A stretch of 64,000 nt of DNA from Toxonevra muliebris. Lineage: Eukaryota; Arthropoda; Insecta; Diptera; Pallopteridae. Positions 11,713-24,196 of the stretch are shown here, in pieces (within the stretch, counting starts at the first letter, position 1; the number at the start of each line of letters is the position of its first letter). Under the pieces are notes generated by a model, which ran no database searches, had not been told where the DNA came from, and worked only from the letters and a program-made list of their open reading frames with translations. The stretch spans positions 7,282,204 to 7,346,203 of the forward strand of contig OY829328.1 of the NCBI GenBank assembly GCA_963691655.1, in the 5' to 3' direction. The position numbers were made by a program, and so were the translations under genes.

Positions 11713-12922
11713 TTTCACCGATTGATTTTACATAAAATATTATAGATATTTAAAGAAATATAAATTATATAGAATTATAATGTATATTCATCAACATTAA
11801 CCTTAAATGAATCATACAACTCTTAATTGTTATGTGTCTACTACTTCGGTCACTTCTGTTCTAGAAACATGGATTTTTCTACGTCATCGATGAAATCATG
11901 CATGACATTAAATCTACTGTTAATTACTCATTATAAATTTTCCAACAATGTGTGAGTTACGAACTGTGTGTGTAGTCTGTAAACACGCAATAGTCACCAG
12001 CGCTTGGTTAATTTTTGACAGAGCTCTTTTTCTATAGGCATGCACCCGGTACATATGAAATTTCGTATACTTTTCTGCACCTATCCTACTCTTTGGCCTA
12101 TAATGCAGATACTAACGATGAGACTGGAGTAATGTGTGGTGAGGTTTTTTGTGGTAATATATAAAATGCTTTGTAGTGAACATTCCTGCACTCGTATACA
12201 GTAATTAATGTCATCCTGTGGTTTATGAGGTTAGAGTTGATAGGGAGAATGAAAGCTGCTCCCAGTTGAATTTCATAGTACATGGCATAAAGTATATAGT
12301 TTACATAGTGTATGTATATTTGTGTAAATGGTATTGCCGATTCTTCAATGTTTTTAAAAGAAGGGTTAAAATGTTGAAAATTTGTTTGTTTGCGGTTAAC
12401 AAAGGATTATGTTAATTAAATGAAAATCTTTATACGGTTATATAAGTACTTAAAAATGCAGAAATAGAAAAGAGTTTACTGAGTTAATGGAATTACTAAA
12501 AAAGAAAGAAAGTCCTTTTCTAAAATGTCAATGTTATGCATAGATATACTATAGTTATGGCACAACAGCCTATTGAGATCCTAGACTCAGTTTTGGGTGA
12601 TTCTCCAGTGACATTTATTTTAATAAAAATTGCAACTCTTTCTACAACTTTTTTAATACATTTTCCAATGTTATAAGCGCAAAACAATACTGCATGCTTT
12701 TCTCTTCATATATTTTAAACCCTGCAAGCATCTCATACCCTTATTCTCACCGAAATTGCCCTTCTTCGATGATTTATTGTGCGTATTTAATGTTCAACTG
12801 AATCAACAGAAATGGTCAACAGTAAACAGTGGCAGCCATCTGTAACTGACATTATTTGCTTTTTTATTTAATTTTTTGACTACATATGTTCAGACATACA
12901 TATATTCCTACATCCACATATA
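11713..12922. other. intergenic, nothing recognised
   Basis: AT-rich DNA with no coding-like block and no paired termini that I can see. Confidence 0.45.
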
Positions 12923-14013
12923 CAATGGCGAATCCAGAAGAGGGGACTAAGCGGGCCTTAACCCGCGATTAAGATTTTTAGATAAAATCCTGGAATACAA
13001 ACCTTGTTTAACCTTGTGAAAGATTTACTTACCTATTTTCATGTATTTAAATTAAACAAAAAATAGATTCTTTAGGTAATTTGTGAAGCAGTGAATATTT
13101 ATTTAGAGGGGATTTCAAATTTTTTAACAATTTTATTACAGTAAGAAACTCAATTGATTGCCATTAGGCCGCCAATCAGAAGAACAAACCATAATGCACG
13201 AAGAGTAGCATATAATCGTGCAAATCAAGCACCTGAAGAACGTACAGAAACCAATGAATGGACACGAAGTAGTGCGCGAGGAACTGTAGCGTTGCATCGC
13301 GCTGCTTTTCAATATGATCCCTCAATCGCATACAAAAACCTTCCATGAATGTAGTGTATGGTCATTGTCAAGCCTTGAAATTCAAATCGGAAACGCCTGG
13401 ATTGTGTTGGATGGGAGGCAAAGTAAAATTAACGCCTTTGACATCGCCTCAAAAATACAATGGGTGTTTTCCGATGACGTTTTTCGATGCTCAAGTCATT
13501 GATGAGCATGGGTTTAATCCCACCTTTAAGGTAATGTCGTCGGATCAAACTTCGCATTTGTTATATTTTGGTACACTAAGCTCATTTGCATTTGCCTCCA
13601 AACATTCAGACCCAAGGACAAATCCATCATCGCACTGGATCTTTGTTGCCACAACCGAATCAAAACCATAAACTTTAGTGACGAACTTGACCAGCGTTGT
13701 GCTATTTCTAAAGCGATGAAGCTTGAGATTATTCACCAACTTCAAGGATTTCTCCATGAGTACAATGCATTTGTCAAATTATTCAAAACCGCTTCAGAAT
13801 CAATGTCATCCAACCTCCTCATAAGAGCAAAGTTTTATTGCAGTTTTTACTCAGGTTAGTATTCCAGAGTTAATGGTTTTTTTTCGAAAATACGTTTTTA
13901 TAATTCAAAATCCGTGGAAAGTAGGCAAATGTCCCTTTTCTCATAATATAGAAAATTAGATTAAATTTCCAAATCTCAGCCACCCCCATTAAAGTTTTCT
14001 AGGCCTGCCATTG
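12923..14013. mobile_element. element with hAT-like inverted ends enclosing a Helitron relic
   Basis: The left end is CAATGGCGAATCCAGAAGAG (from 12923). The right end, read on the other strand from 14013, is CAATGGCAGGCCTAGAAAAC. They agree over CAATGGC and again over the CC-AGAA portion. The flanking octamers CACATATA and CATACATA share six of eight positions, a poor but possible hAT target duplication. The middle contains frameshifted Helitron coding sequence (13154-13830). Either a Helitron inserted into a hAT-type element or the inverted ends are a coincidence with the Helitron simply lying between them. Confidence 0.45.
13154..13830 (+). pseudogene. Helitron RepHel N-terminal (Helitron-like) domain relic
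   Basis: Conceptual pieces in shifting frames give the order of the Helitron-like N domain. They are a basic stretch (RRTNHNARRVAYNRAN), then ALHRAAFQYDPSIAYKN, then HCQALKFKSETPG with a Gly/Lys-rich GGKVKL, then HGFNPTFKV, then TGSLLPQPNQNHKL, and lastly MKLEIIHQLQGFLHEY leading to VKLFKTASESM. In intact insect Helitron proteins these motifs appear in this order, upstream of the Rep and helicase parts. At least three frame changes are needed (near 13345, 13560-13640 and 13670), and a central part seems deleted. Rep HUH and helicase domains are absent, so the fragment is dead. Recognition rests on recalled family motifs. Confidence 0.8.
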
Positions 14014-15988
14014 CATACATACATAGGAATATATTGAATGCACATGCTTTTAAATCAGTAAGTACGAGGAAGTTGGCTGAGTTTGGTAATGGAATTTAAC
14101 ATTTCGTTTGCAATTTTTATGCCAATGTTTGCAGAAAATATTGTTTACCCCTCCCAACTTTAGCATTCTTTGCCAAAACACAACGAAATAACAAAGTGGA
14201 CAAAATGTTGTCCTTACACTGTTTGCTGCCGTTATCATTGTCGTTGCTGTTGTTAGCCAAATGGCTTTGTATAAGTGTAAGTGAATGTGTGTGAGTGTGT
14301 GTGCTTATTTGCCTTTGTGCTTTTTGTGGTATAACGCTCGAGTAAGTGGCATTAATATGAAATTTTATGAGCAGTTATTACACATTTTTATTTTGTTTTG
14401 TTTAATTTCAAAATATTTACTGTAGCTACTGATGCTTTGTTGTTGAGTTATTTCGCTATTGTTGTTGGTTTATGACAACAACACAGCAACAAAAATTTTG
14501 CAAAGCATTGTTTGTTAAAATATTCAGAAGCAGCAATTTTTACTCATTTCGTTTAATAAAATTCAGCATATTTTTTTAAAGGCGGAGATCCACATGAATG
14601 CGAAAGTGGTTTTTATCAAAATCCCCTTATATTTTTGTATATGTACTAACTTGTGAATACCCAAAAGCTTCCGTAGAATCAAACGAAAATTCATACCACC
14701 TATTTATGAACCTATTGCTTCCCACAGTTTCTTGCAGTTTTTCCCATAATGTATTAGCAATTTTAATATTTCATCAGTTTACGAAGTAGAGGTACCTGTA
14801 TTGGAAATTTCGGTATTCACATTTATATACAGGGTGAGTTTTTCAACTTGAAATTTGGGATTTGCTTTAATCTGAAACTTTAAAATATCTCGGGTAATAA
14901 GCACTCTAAGAAAAAATGCATTAGGCGGAGGAAATATGCTAGTGGTAAAATTAGCTTCCTCCTCCTCCCCCCGAAACCTCAAATAGGAACAACAATTTTC
15001 TTATTACCCCCACCTAAGAAGAGGGTGGAGCGGGACTAATTTTAGCACTAATGTATTTAATCCGCAGAAAGCTTAAATTTATATTTTTTTCGGCCAAGAA
15101 TAAAAAAGCCCACACTATTTGTAAACGAATAACTTGCGGACGAGATTCTTTCACTCTACTTTCATATTTCATAGCCTATTTTTATCTTCAATTGCTTTGT
15201 TATTGTAGCCCTTGGTTTGAAACTTCAAAATTAAACATTTTTTACTTATAGAATGCGCGCAGATGAGCTGAATCGAATGATATCAAATTTGTTTATTGCT
15301 CAAGCCGTTCTTTTACAGTTAGGGTCAGCCTTTTAACGCAAAAATAAAAGTCACAAAATAACTTTTAGTATACTATAAAATTCATATTCATAAATGTAAT
15401 TCTGAAAAATCAGTAACTAAGCTCCACACACAGGTTAAGTTATTGTTTTTACTTTATGGAAATGTTAGTCAGTCTATCACCCACATAAAAAAAAAACATT
15501 CGCCAAATTTGTACGGCAATAATAAAATATCAAAAATGTATATGAGGGAAAGAATTACCTGCAAATATTTACATAATAAATTAAAACACAATAAGATAAT
15601 TTTATCAAGAGTACAAAGCAAGTCATTATTATTTATATGAAATGTTTCAGAAAAACAGCGAGATATGTTAATGAGCTCATTCAAAAAGAAAGAATAAATA
15701 CATAATAAAAAAAGTAAAACTAGGTGCTAGATAAAAAAAATTTAAAAGTGAAAATAGATTTAATTTGTTTTTTTTAGTAATTAAAAAAAAAAAAACTGAA
15801 TCATAATATATAATAAATGTAGAAAATTGTATTAATTATTCTCACAGAGTTAACAAGCTAGGAACTCTTTTCAACTACACTATATGGATGTAAATAAGTA
15901 CATGATGAGGTATTTGCATTGCACCTAAGTAAAGTGTATATTAAAATTCTTAAGACTAATTATATGTGAGATTATTGCATTCTATTTA
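14014..15988. other. intergenic and 3' flank of the adenosine kinase gene
   Basis: No gene is seen. A mariner-like terminus (TACAGGGTGAGTTTTTCAAC) stands at about 14828-14847 without a clear partner. A short pyrimidine/purine-rich part at 14955-15035 may be further transposon debris. The last few hundred bases would include the adenosine kinase 3' UTR, whose poly(A) site I cannot fix. Confidence 0.4.
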
Positions 15989-17679
15989 CTATGGTAAATT
16001 ACAACCAATTTGTGTAACAACTTTTGCCGCCACATCGCTTGCCACACGCACACATTCGCTCAGCGAACGCTTCTCCAGCCATGCATGCAGGAATGCTGCT
16101 ACAAATGCATCACCCGCACCCGTAGTATCCACAACGTTCTCTACACGTGGTGCATTATAACTCTGGAAAGATATCTCACCGGGCTCCGAATATTCATCGA
16201 CAAAATTTGTTATTAAATCCACACCACTAGCACCTTTTGTAATGACAATCACTTTGGAACCATTTTCGTGTAGCAATCGCTTAGCCATTTCATCTAATGT
16301 CTTACATCCCATTAGATCAGCGAATGCTTGAAATTCCTTTTGATTGCCGAATATGAAAAACGCTGTGCGTGCTAAATTCAAAATATGTTCATAATTTTGT
16401 TCAACTATATACGTAGCGCTCAGGTTCAATGCCAGACGTCGTCGTTCACGTATATAATTATGTACAATAAACTGGCAGACCTGTTCTCTTTGAGGCACAA
16501 AGAAACCTTCGATGTATAAAATCTGTTTACGTTCAATGGGTCGCAAAAAAGCTTGTGTTTCATCACGTTCCATTTTTTTTAAATAATCAATAGAGAATTT
16601 TGCTGATGCACCTATATTAGCGTAGAGCGCTGTATTTTCTTCGTGAACCAGGCAAATGCATTGGCCAGTGGATACATTACTGATAGTTTCCAACCTGAAA
16701 TGTAATAAAAAAAACTTTATTACTAGGTAAATTGAGGAGGAGTGGAAGTTATCGTCATGCCTTTTCGAATAGTTTTCACTATTTAAAGCATCTTAATTTT
16801 AATTTATTATGAACTTTGGTTAAAGTTTTAAATTAGTTACACTATTAGAAATTGTTTTCAATGAGAAGTGTTGGTTGATGCCAACTATTAGAAATATATG
16901 AAAGTTCGAAAAACTAACGCTAGAAGACACCATATCACGAAACGAAAATCATAAAATCTTAATAACTTAAAATTCAAAGAAATCAACAAACTAAGAAAAG
17001 GCATTTTCTTTTTTTACACCCTAAGGATACCTTGCTTCGACGCCACGCAGTGCCAGTATATCCTTCAATTCTTCAGCTGGCTTATCTGCTCCTACAGCTC
17101 CAAAAAATACAACATCCGTACCCAAACGTTTCAAAATTCGTGACGTATTCAAAGCTGATCCACCAGGATTTGTTTCACAAATTGCACTAAAAATAAAAAA
17201 ACAAAACAAAAAATAACGTAAACTGTTTTTTTTTTTCAATTTTGACATTTAAGAATGTGTCAAATTTTGGGAAAGAACAAGAACAGTAAAGTAAACAAAC
17301 CGCTCGCAAGCTTCAGCTGTTATTTTTGACAATGTTTCCGGATCCAGTTCACCGCGTGAATTCAATGGCAATTGATAACGCTCCAGCAGCTCAGTGTCCG
17401 ATAATTTGGCAGTACGATCGAGCAAAACATTACCAAAGGCGACAACCTTGCGTGGTCTAAATAAAGTAGAAAGAAGGTCGATTAAAGGACAAAGTTATGA
17501 GCGAAAGTGTTACGAGAACTTAACAATTACACTATACATAAATAAGAATAAAAATTGTATTGTAAAATTAAGTAATCCTAAAGAAAAAACCAATAAAAAA
17601 TAACTCACGTGCTACAATTATTTCCTGTTTCATCGCCACCACCAAAGATTTTTGCATAAAGCTGATGTAAGTACTCCAT
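15989..17679 (-). CDS. adenosine kinase, four exons
   Basis: Adenosine kinase phosphorylates adenosine to AMP using ATP in the purine salvage pathway, in cytosol and nucleus. Four exons join in frame with GT-AG borders: 17679-17609, 17456-17301, 17186-17031 and 16694-15989 (71, 156, 156 and 706 nt). This gives 362 residues, the usual length for the family. The start is the first ATG (MEYLHQLYAKIFGGG). Residues 25-37 hold the first strand (PRKVVAFGNVLLD). The glycine-rich substrate segment is PGGSALNTSR at 83-92. The PfkB signature DTTGAGDAF is at 317-325, with the catalytic base Asp323. The Asp-Asp-Thr-Gly-like anion hole is therefore intact. Introns are 152, 114 and 336 bp. Nothing is broken. 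Flies have more than one adenosine kinase gene and I cannot tell which paralogue this is. Confidence 0.95.
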
Positions 17680-19471
17680 TTTTATGTGTGCTTAGTGTGT
17701 TTATTTGCAGCTTTATATATATACAAAAGATTTTATATATATATAGTATTTATTTATTTTTTTATTTTGTTTAATCAATAATAATCTTAAGTCTATGTAT
17801 ATGCCACTGCCGCCGCACACGTTCCCACTTTGCTCGCTTTTATTCAACTAAAACATTTTCGTATATGCGTCGTAACATTTTTATTTTTTCGTTCTTTGGG
17901 GTTTTTATAGTTTCTTTGTTTTGCTTGAAGTTTGAGAAGTGGGAAAATCGCGTTGAATCATTTGTGATTTTTTATTTTCAACTTCTTTTTAAGTTTGACT
18001 GGTGGGAATCATTGCCATTGTTCTTTGGTTTGCTTGTGGGAACGGAAATCGCGGCGCAGTGTTAAGAAAATTAGTGTTAATATGCCAGTGTTGCCATAAT
18101 GAAATTATTTTAAAGAATTAAGTTCTAAAACCTATAGCATGCAGACAATAAAAAGTTTCGTTACCTTTGTTTTGATTGGCTTATATTTCCAAATAAAATA
18201 CATTTCACACATTTTATACTAGCTCAACTTCGTCATTTATCTACAACGAAGATATACATTTATGGTAAAGTATTCTTGAAACAAGCCAAATGTGTTTGTG
18301 CTACTTCTTTATTTGGCAACACTACTTTTTTAGCTGAGCTAACATCTGTTTTTTGTTTACAATTATTTATAATTGCCGGTCTCTGGTAGAGAAACGGAAG
18401 CTTTGCATTTATTTATAGAAAAGCTTTACAGTTTGATATGCGCTGTTAAAGCTTTCTTTGACAATCAGTGGATAATTTTGTTTTGGATGTTGCCAGATGC
18501 AAAATTCTTCGTTTGCTTTTTTTGTATTTATCAGGGCCATTTCAAGCAATTAGACCAGTGGCAAATAAAATGCAGTACAATCTTTAATCCATATAGTTGA
18601 ACTTTACGTTTGAGAAAGTTTGTTTTTAAGGATTTTTTTGAGGATAGTTCAAAATTGATTATATTTTTAAATTAATTACTAAAAACTATGAAACCATTCA
18701 TAGTTGTGCTCTCTCCAGATCAAGGAGAGATTTACCCAATTTCCATTTCTAGCACTATGAAAGTCATGCACAGTGTGAATAATTTCAGCCTATGGTTTTG
18801 CCCAGGGGTGTTTTACAGATTGATTCGAATCCACTTGACTCAGTCAAGTCATACTAGAGAGTAACGTTAGTTTCTAGTATTGCCGTGTGTGCAGATCTAT
18901 ATAAGAATTACATAAAAATCAAATGAAGTCTTTTTCAAGAAATACATGCACTGATATAAGATTATTCTAATATTTTGATAATTTTTCGTAATAAGTTTAA
19001 AAATTAAAGCAAGTATTGATAAAAAAAAATTTTAAATCAATAGATCAAACTATAATATCAAAAATATAAACTTATATACGCGTTTATCATGCTGCCAATT
19101 ATTAAAAGCATAATTTGAATAATCCCAATCGTTTTCATCAATAAATAAAGGAATTCGTTCTGATTTCCTCTTATTCTTTCCCACTTTCTTTTTCCGGAAA
19201 ATATTTCAACATTAAACATAATTTGTGGTTTGAATCACGGTTGCAACTTACTCATTTTATTTTGTACCAATATTTACCAAATGGGAAAAAAATGTACCAA
19301 ATTTGTATATAGAATAAATAACTTTATTAAAAACTTTTTGTCAGTTTATTATATAGCATTATATTATAATAATTATTAAGAGTATTGAATTCAAATTTAT
19401 TGCTTAATTAGTTTTTTTATTGGACTCAAGTCAACAAATTTTCTTTCAGCAGCAGCTGAGCTATATATATA
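17680..19471. other. 5' flank of adenosine kinase and intergenic DNA
   Basis: Upstream of the adenosine kinase start there are TATA-rich runs (17716-17750) and GGCAACACT words (on the plus strand at about 18315, and as its complement near 18095). They resemble motifs found near fly promoters, but I cannot place a transcription start. The remainder is AT-rich with no coding block. Confidence 0.4.
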
Positions 19472-21001
19472 TTAGAGTGGGTCAAATTTTTGGTCGATAT
19501 TTGGTACCCTCTAGTTGTGTTCTATGGATCATTTTAACCAACTTTTCCAATGAATGCATAGTTTTATTTTGAATTCCGAGCCCCCCAATTTTTGAAAATA
19601 GGTATTTTTTCAACATTTTCAAGATTCGACTTGGACACAGCATTAAAAAAAAATTGAAACAGCATTACAACATTTTGCTCTGGGGGTTTTTTTGTACGAG
19701 AAAACCGAATCTGACATTGATTTGCCGATAAAATTATGTTTTGATACTCAATTTGAACAAAAAAGGCTTAAAATGTACAAAAATGTCAAAAAAAAATTGG
19801 ATTATTTGTATGGGAAGTACCCTTATTTTTAATCTTAATGACTTGAAATTTCGCACAATTTTTTTTTTTTACAAAAAAAAAAAAAAAATTCTGAAAGTTA
19901 CAGTGCATTATAATAAAAAATAAGGGTACCTCCCATACAAGATTTTCGATTTTTGGCCTTTTTTGGTCAAAAACTTAAAATTTTGTATGGAAAATATGTT
20001 TATTTTCCATCATAATGAGCATTCCTTATGAACATCTAGAACAATATCTAGAAAATCATGATCGACCGCTACTTGATACGAAAATTCCGCTACACATACA
20101 AGCAATGGAAAGACATGTTCAATTGCTAGCTAGCGTGTCCAAACGAGTTTTAGAACAGAACCGAAAAGAAGTTATGGCAGTGACATTAGAAAGCCGTAAA
20201 AATTTCCTAAACTTGACAGCAAGAAAGACTTTCAAAAATAACTCCTTCTCGCTTCTTACAATATTTAATTGAATTTTTTTCATTTATATATGTTTTATCT
20301 TTAATGTTGAACTTTTACAGAATAATAAAATTGAAATGGAAAAAATATGCTTTTTTCATTTAGCGAGTAGATAGAGAAATATCTGAATATCCGTTTTCTA
20401 TCTGAAATCTACAGTAGTAGTTGCAATGTCATGACGAGAACTTGTGAATTTTATTTTTTGACTGAACTTTGCAATCTCAGCAAGTTTGAAGTTATTGCGA
20501 TGGAAAATAAACATATTTTTGATTTGAAGTTTTTGGCCAAAAAAAGGCCAAAAATCGAAAATTTTGTATGGGAGGTACCCTTATTTTTTATTATATTGCA
20601 CTGTAACTTTCAGAATCATTTTTTTTTTTTGTAAAATTGTGCGAAATTTCAAATCATTAAGATTAAAAATAAGGGTACTTCCCATACAAATAATCCGATT
20701 TTTTGCCATTTTTGTACATTTTAAGCATTTTTTATTCAAATTGAGTATCAAAACACCCCCATCTCGTACCAAAAAACCCCCATCGCAAAATATTGTAATG
20801 CTGTTTCTATTTTTTTAATGCTGTGTCCAAGTCGAATCTTGAAAATGTTGAAAAAATATCTATTTTCAAAAATTGGGGGGCTCGGAATTCAAAATAGAAC
20901 TATACTTTCATTGGAAATGTTGCTTAAAATTATCCATAAAACACAATTAGTGGATACCAAACATCAACTTTTTTTGACCCATACAATTGGACCCACCCTA
21001 A
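19472..21001. mobile_element. long inverted-repeat (foldback) DNA element
   Basis: The left arm (about 19472-20011) and right arm (about 20500-21001) are near-perfect reverse complements over roughly 500 bp. The outer ends are TTAGAGTGGGTC on the left and GACCCACCCTAA on the right, sitting in (AT)n on both sides. Examples of paired words are CTTGGACACAGCATT with AATGCTGTGTCCAAG, and GGGAAGTACCCTTATTTTTA with TAAAAATAAGGGTACTTCCC. A 490-bp central spacer carries a transposase C-terminal fragment (20015-20272). Divergence between arms is low, mostly small indels in homopolymers. Transcription across it would give a stem of about 500 bp. Confidence 0.92.
20015..20272 (+). pseudogene. transposase C-terminal fragment inside the foldback element
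   Basis: The open frame of 85 codons begins MSIPYEHLEQYLENHDRPLL and contains IPLHIQAMERHVQLLASVSK followed by an LESRKNF motif. This pattern (P-x-H-x-QA-x-ER-x-VQL and then SR-K) is one I recall from the C-terminal end of transposase-like proteins scattered through insect genomes. I cannot fix the superfamily. The last dozen residues drift into AT-rich sequence. It lies exactly between the two arms of the inverted repeat, so it is most likely what is left of the element's own transposase. Confidence 0.55.
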
Positions 21002-23554
21002 TATATATATAAATTTAATTAATTCTTCAAACCACATTTACTTACTTACTTACTTACTTTTTGCCAAAAAATTGCTAATTCTGAACAATTTTCTAATTTC
21101 TAAAGTATTTCGAAAATATGTTTACAATTATTGATTACTATAAAAGCTAACTTTGCCGACAGAATGTACCAAATTTTGAAAACATGTACCATTGTACCAA
21201 GCGCAGAAAAATGTAAAAAAATTAACAGTTTTGGTAGCACTGTACCAAAGTTGCAATCGTGGTTTGAATACATATGGTTGAAATTATGCTTTACATCGAA
21301 AATCGTCAAAAACTCAAAAATATCGAAAACCCCTTTATAAGATTTATATACACTTCAATAGGGTTAATATGATTCCAAATTTAATTATCTTTCAAGCAAA
21401 TACTCAATCACTTTTTTCTTTTCCACATTATTATTTTTAAATCATAATAATTGTGAGCCAAGCTAAATGTAATTAAAACATTTTGTAAAACACACAAAAA
21501 ATAATCTTTTCTTCTTGGAGTGCTCACAATGTAGTAAATTCGCTTCAAGCGAATACCCCAAATATTTATTTAAACCACTCAACTATTTAGTGTAGTCGTA
21601 CTAAATTTCATATTTAAAATAAATCTAGTAACTTTGTGTTTTATAGTAATCTTTACAATAAAAAATCTATTTACTACTTATTTATTTCTCAAAAATATAT
21701 GGAAATAAAGAAAAAAAAAAAACCGTGGTTATGTGTAAATTAGCTTAATGCAAATATTATTATTTCCATTTATTGTTAAATACATGTTAATTTTTTTATT
21801 TTCTTATTAACATCTTGTTTTTTCCGGTTTTTATGCAATTTTATTGTGGGTGCTCTGCACTTTCTGTTTATGTCTCAAGTTCATAAAAATTTTCCAAATT
21901 TTGTGTATATTTTAAAAAAAATTTACGCATTTATGAAATTATATTAACTTTCTTTAATACATACTCAAATATTTATGGAAAAATATTAAGTGTTTTCTTT
22001 CGAAATTACGTTTTAGGTTTTTTTTTATTAATAGAAAAACTTAGGTATACTCATATCTAAAGAAAATTTTCATAGTCGCGTGTCGTTTCTTAATAAATAT
22101 TGTATTTTCAGTGAAAATTTATTTTTAGGTTTTCTCAGATGTTCGTTTATTAAAAAAAAAAAAGGAAAAAAAATATTTTCACTTTCTATGAATACACAAT
22201 TTCATACGAAAGTAAAAAGATTAAGAAGCCATTTCTCAAAAGTTCATAAATATAAAAACGAATAAGATGTAGAATGCATAATTTTAAATTAATTAATTTA
22301 AATTCTAAAATTGCATGTTTTCAGTAAACCATTGACTTTAATGTAAATAAAGTTTTCGGTGCTTCACTAAAAATTCAAAATATGTAAGTTATATGAGAAT
22401 TAATGAATATATGAGAATGATTCATAAAATGTCTTAATTAAACAATCTGATTTAAATTTTTCTTGAAGAAATCACACATCTCTGTTATTTTATTACTTAA
22501 AAAAAACATGGAATCCCCGAATGAATAAAAAAATCCCTTATTCGTTGTGATAATTGAATTAAATTTCTGGCTTACTCAAACCATGGCAAAGATGAAGTTT
22601 AAGTACATAAGCTTTAGTGAATCCAGACATTCAGGAAAGGGAGGAGGGTTTTAATTTGTTCATTCCTTAAAAATATTCGTTGATCATAACCGTACAATTA
22701 TCAAAATATATGAGATTTTCTTCGGTAATGGGGGTGGGATTAATCGCCAAAGCCACCCTAGGATCAGCTAGTGTGTATCAGTATAAATTGTTTATCATTA
22801 TTGAGTTTTGAGATAAAAATCTATATCCTTAAAATATTTTAACTATTTTGGAACGGAGCTTAAACCAAAAAGCAAGATATAAAAAAGCTTAGTAAAACAG
22901 AGCCAACCGTATTAAGTTCTTAGGTTTATGATCCAAACTGAAACTGCATTTTTGCTTCCAATAGATTTAATCGCAAAGTCGGGCTTCTGTGCCTTTATCA
23001 AATATACAAAGTGGCGCAAAATTCATCACATTATCGGAAGATGCTCTCTTTTTGCAAATGGCGTCTTATGTCATCACGATTTTTGTAAAGTAAAAAGAAA
23101 ATGCGGAATAATTGGAATTTAATAGAATAATTTTGGCGATTTGCATTAGTACAAAAGATCACCCGGTCTGACTATTCTAGACTTTTTTCTTTGGGAGTTA
23201 TTTGAAATCATTGGGTAGGTATGTGAATGAACCAAAAATTTTTTCAGCCTTGAATGACAGCATTAAGTAGGAAATAGAGAAAAGTAATGGAAGGTGCTAT
23301 AAAAAGGACTTAAATTTGCTTAAACACTGGAAGTCACATTTAAATAATATCATATTTAATAAAACAAAATTCAAGGTCCAAACAAAAATAAAAAAAATCA
23401 AAGTTTTTAAATTGAGAAAAAAAGTTATAGCTAAATCAAATCGGATTATTATTAAAAATTGTCACCTGTATAAAAAATGAGCTTTAGTGGCTGCAGCATA
23501 TTTATTTTCGGCGCTCTTCTCTTTGACCTCAACCTAACCTACACGATTGTACTA
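21002..23554. other. intergenic; tetranucleotide run and one MITE piece
   Basis: An ACTT tetranucleotide run lies at about 21040-21060. Near 22725-22790 a segment ending GGATCAGCTAGTGTG matches the right part of the small MITE at 28188-28341. Everything else is AT-rich with no coding sign. Confidence 0.45.
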
Positions 23555-23562
23555 CAAATCAA

Positions 23563-24188
23563 CATTGGCGTAACTTGGCCTGGGGGGCACGGCCCACCCC
23601 AGTTGGCTTTAGGCCCCCCCCCCTCCCCCCCCAGAAATAATATGGCAAGAAAAGTAAAGCCCAAAGAAAATTATTAATTTAAAGATTATATAAAAACTTA
23701 CATTCATTAAAAAAAAAATTTGAATATCTATGAAAAAAAGGAAAAATTTTTGTTTACTTTTCGAGTTTTTGCTTTTGCAGCAAAAGCTATGATGAATACT
23801 TAAAGCAGTATAAGATTAGTTAATTAGTTTCTACAACAAAATTTATAACATTTCCTTATTCTATTAGACATAAATTATTGATTATGCGGCGGTTATGCAA
23901 GCAATTTTTGGATTGTCCAATCAAATTTTTTGATGTGTGAACATCTTTTCACGTACCTGAGGAAAAAATTTGACTTTTGAGTGATTTTGAAATCGCATTA
24001 TGCTTGAGCTGCCCTGTTATAAAGACTTTGGTTAAGAGCAACCATGTTACAGGAAAGGGTTTTAAATGAATCAATTATTAACATTGAAAACAAATTTGAT
24101 AAAGAAAAAATTATAGCCAAAAAAGTGTTAAATATATTTTCTGCGGGGGCCTGTCCACCACCAGAGAATTATCCTAGTTACGACAATG
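23563..24188. mobile_element. hAT element remnant with 8-bp target duplication
   Basis: The ends are CATTGGCGTAACTTGG on the left and, on the other strand from the right, CATTGTCGTAACTAGG. The flanking octamers CAAATCAA (23555-23562) and CTAATCAA (24189-24196) differ at one base, as expected for an old hAT 8-bp duplication. The left part contains C/G homopolymers (about 23612-23632). The right part keeps the transposase C-terminus described separately. The length of 626 bp shows a large internal deletion. Confidence 0.85.
24017..24140 (+). pseudogene. hAT transposase C-terminal (dimerisation) remnant
   Basis: The frame reads LWLRATMLQERVLNESIINI and then EN, which fits the R-S-T-M-x-Q-E-R-L-N-x-L-A-x-L-S-I-E-N motif at the end of hAT transposases. 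Upstream coding is lost. It sits inside the element with hAT-like ends and an 8-bp duplication, in the orientation expected for the 3' part of the gene. Confidence 0.75.
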
Positions 24189-24196
24189 CTAATCAA

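Noticed and set aside
16010..16216. plus-strand open frames over the adenosine kinase gene
   Set aside because: They are shadows of the last adenosine kinase exon on the opposite strand.
23610..23634. GC-rich tract as a CpG-type promoter
   Set aside because: It is a C homopolymer stretch in the left part of the hAT remnant, like the tracts in the hAT at 25191.
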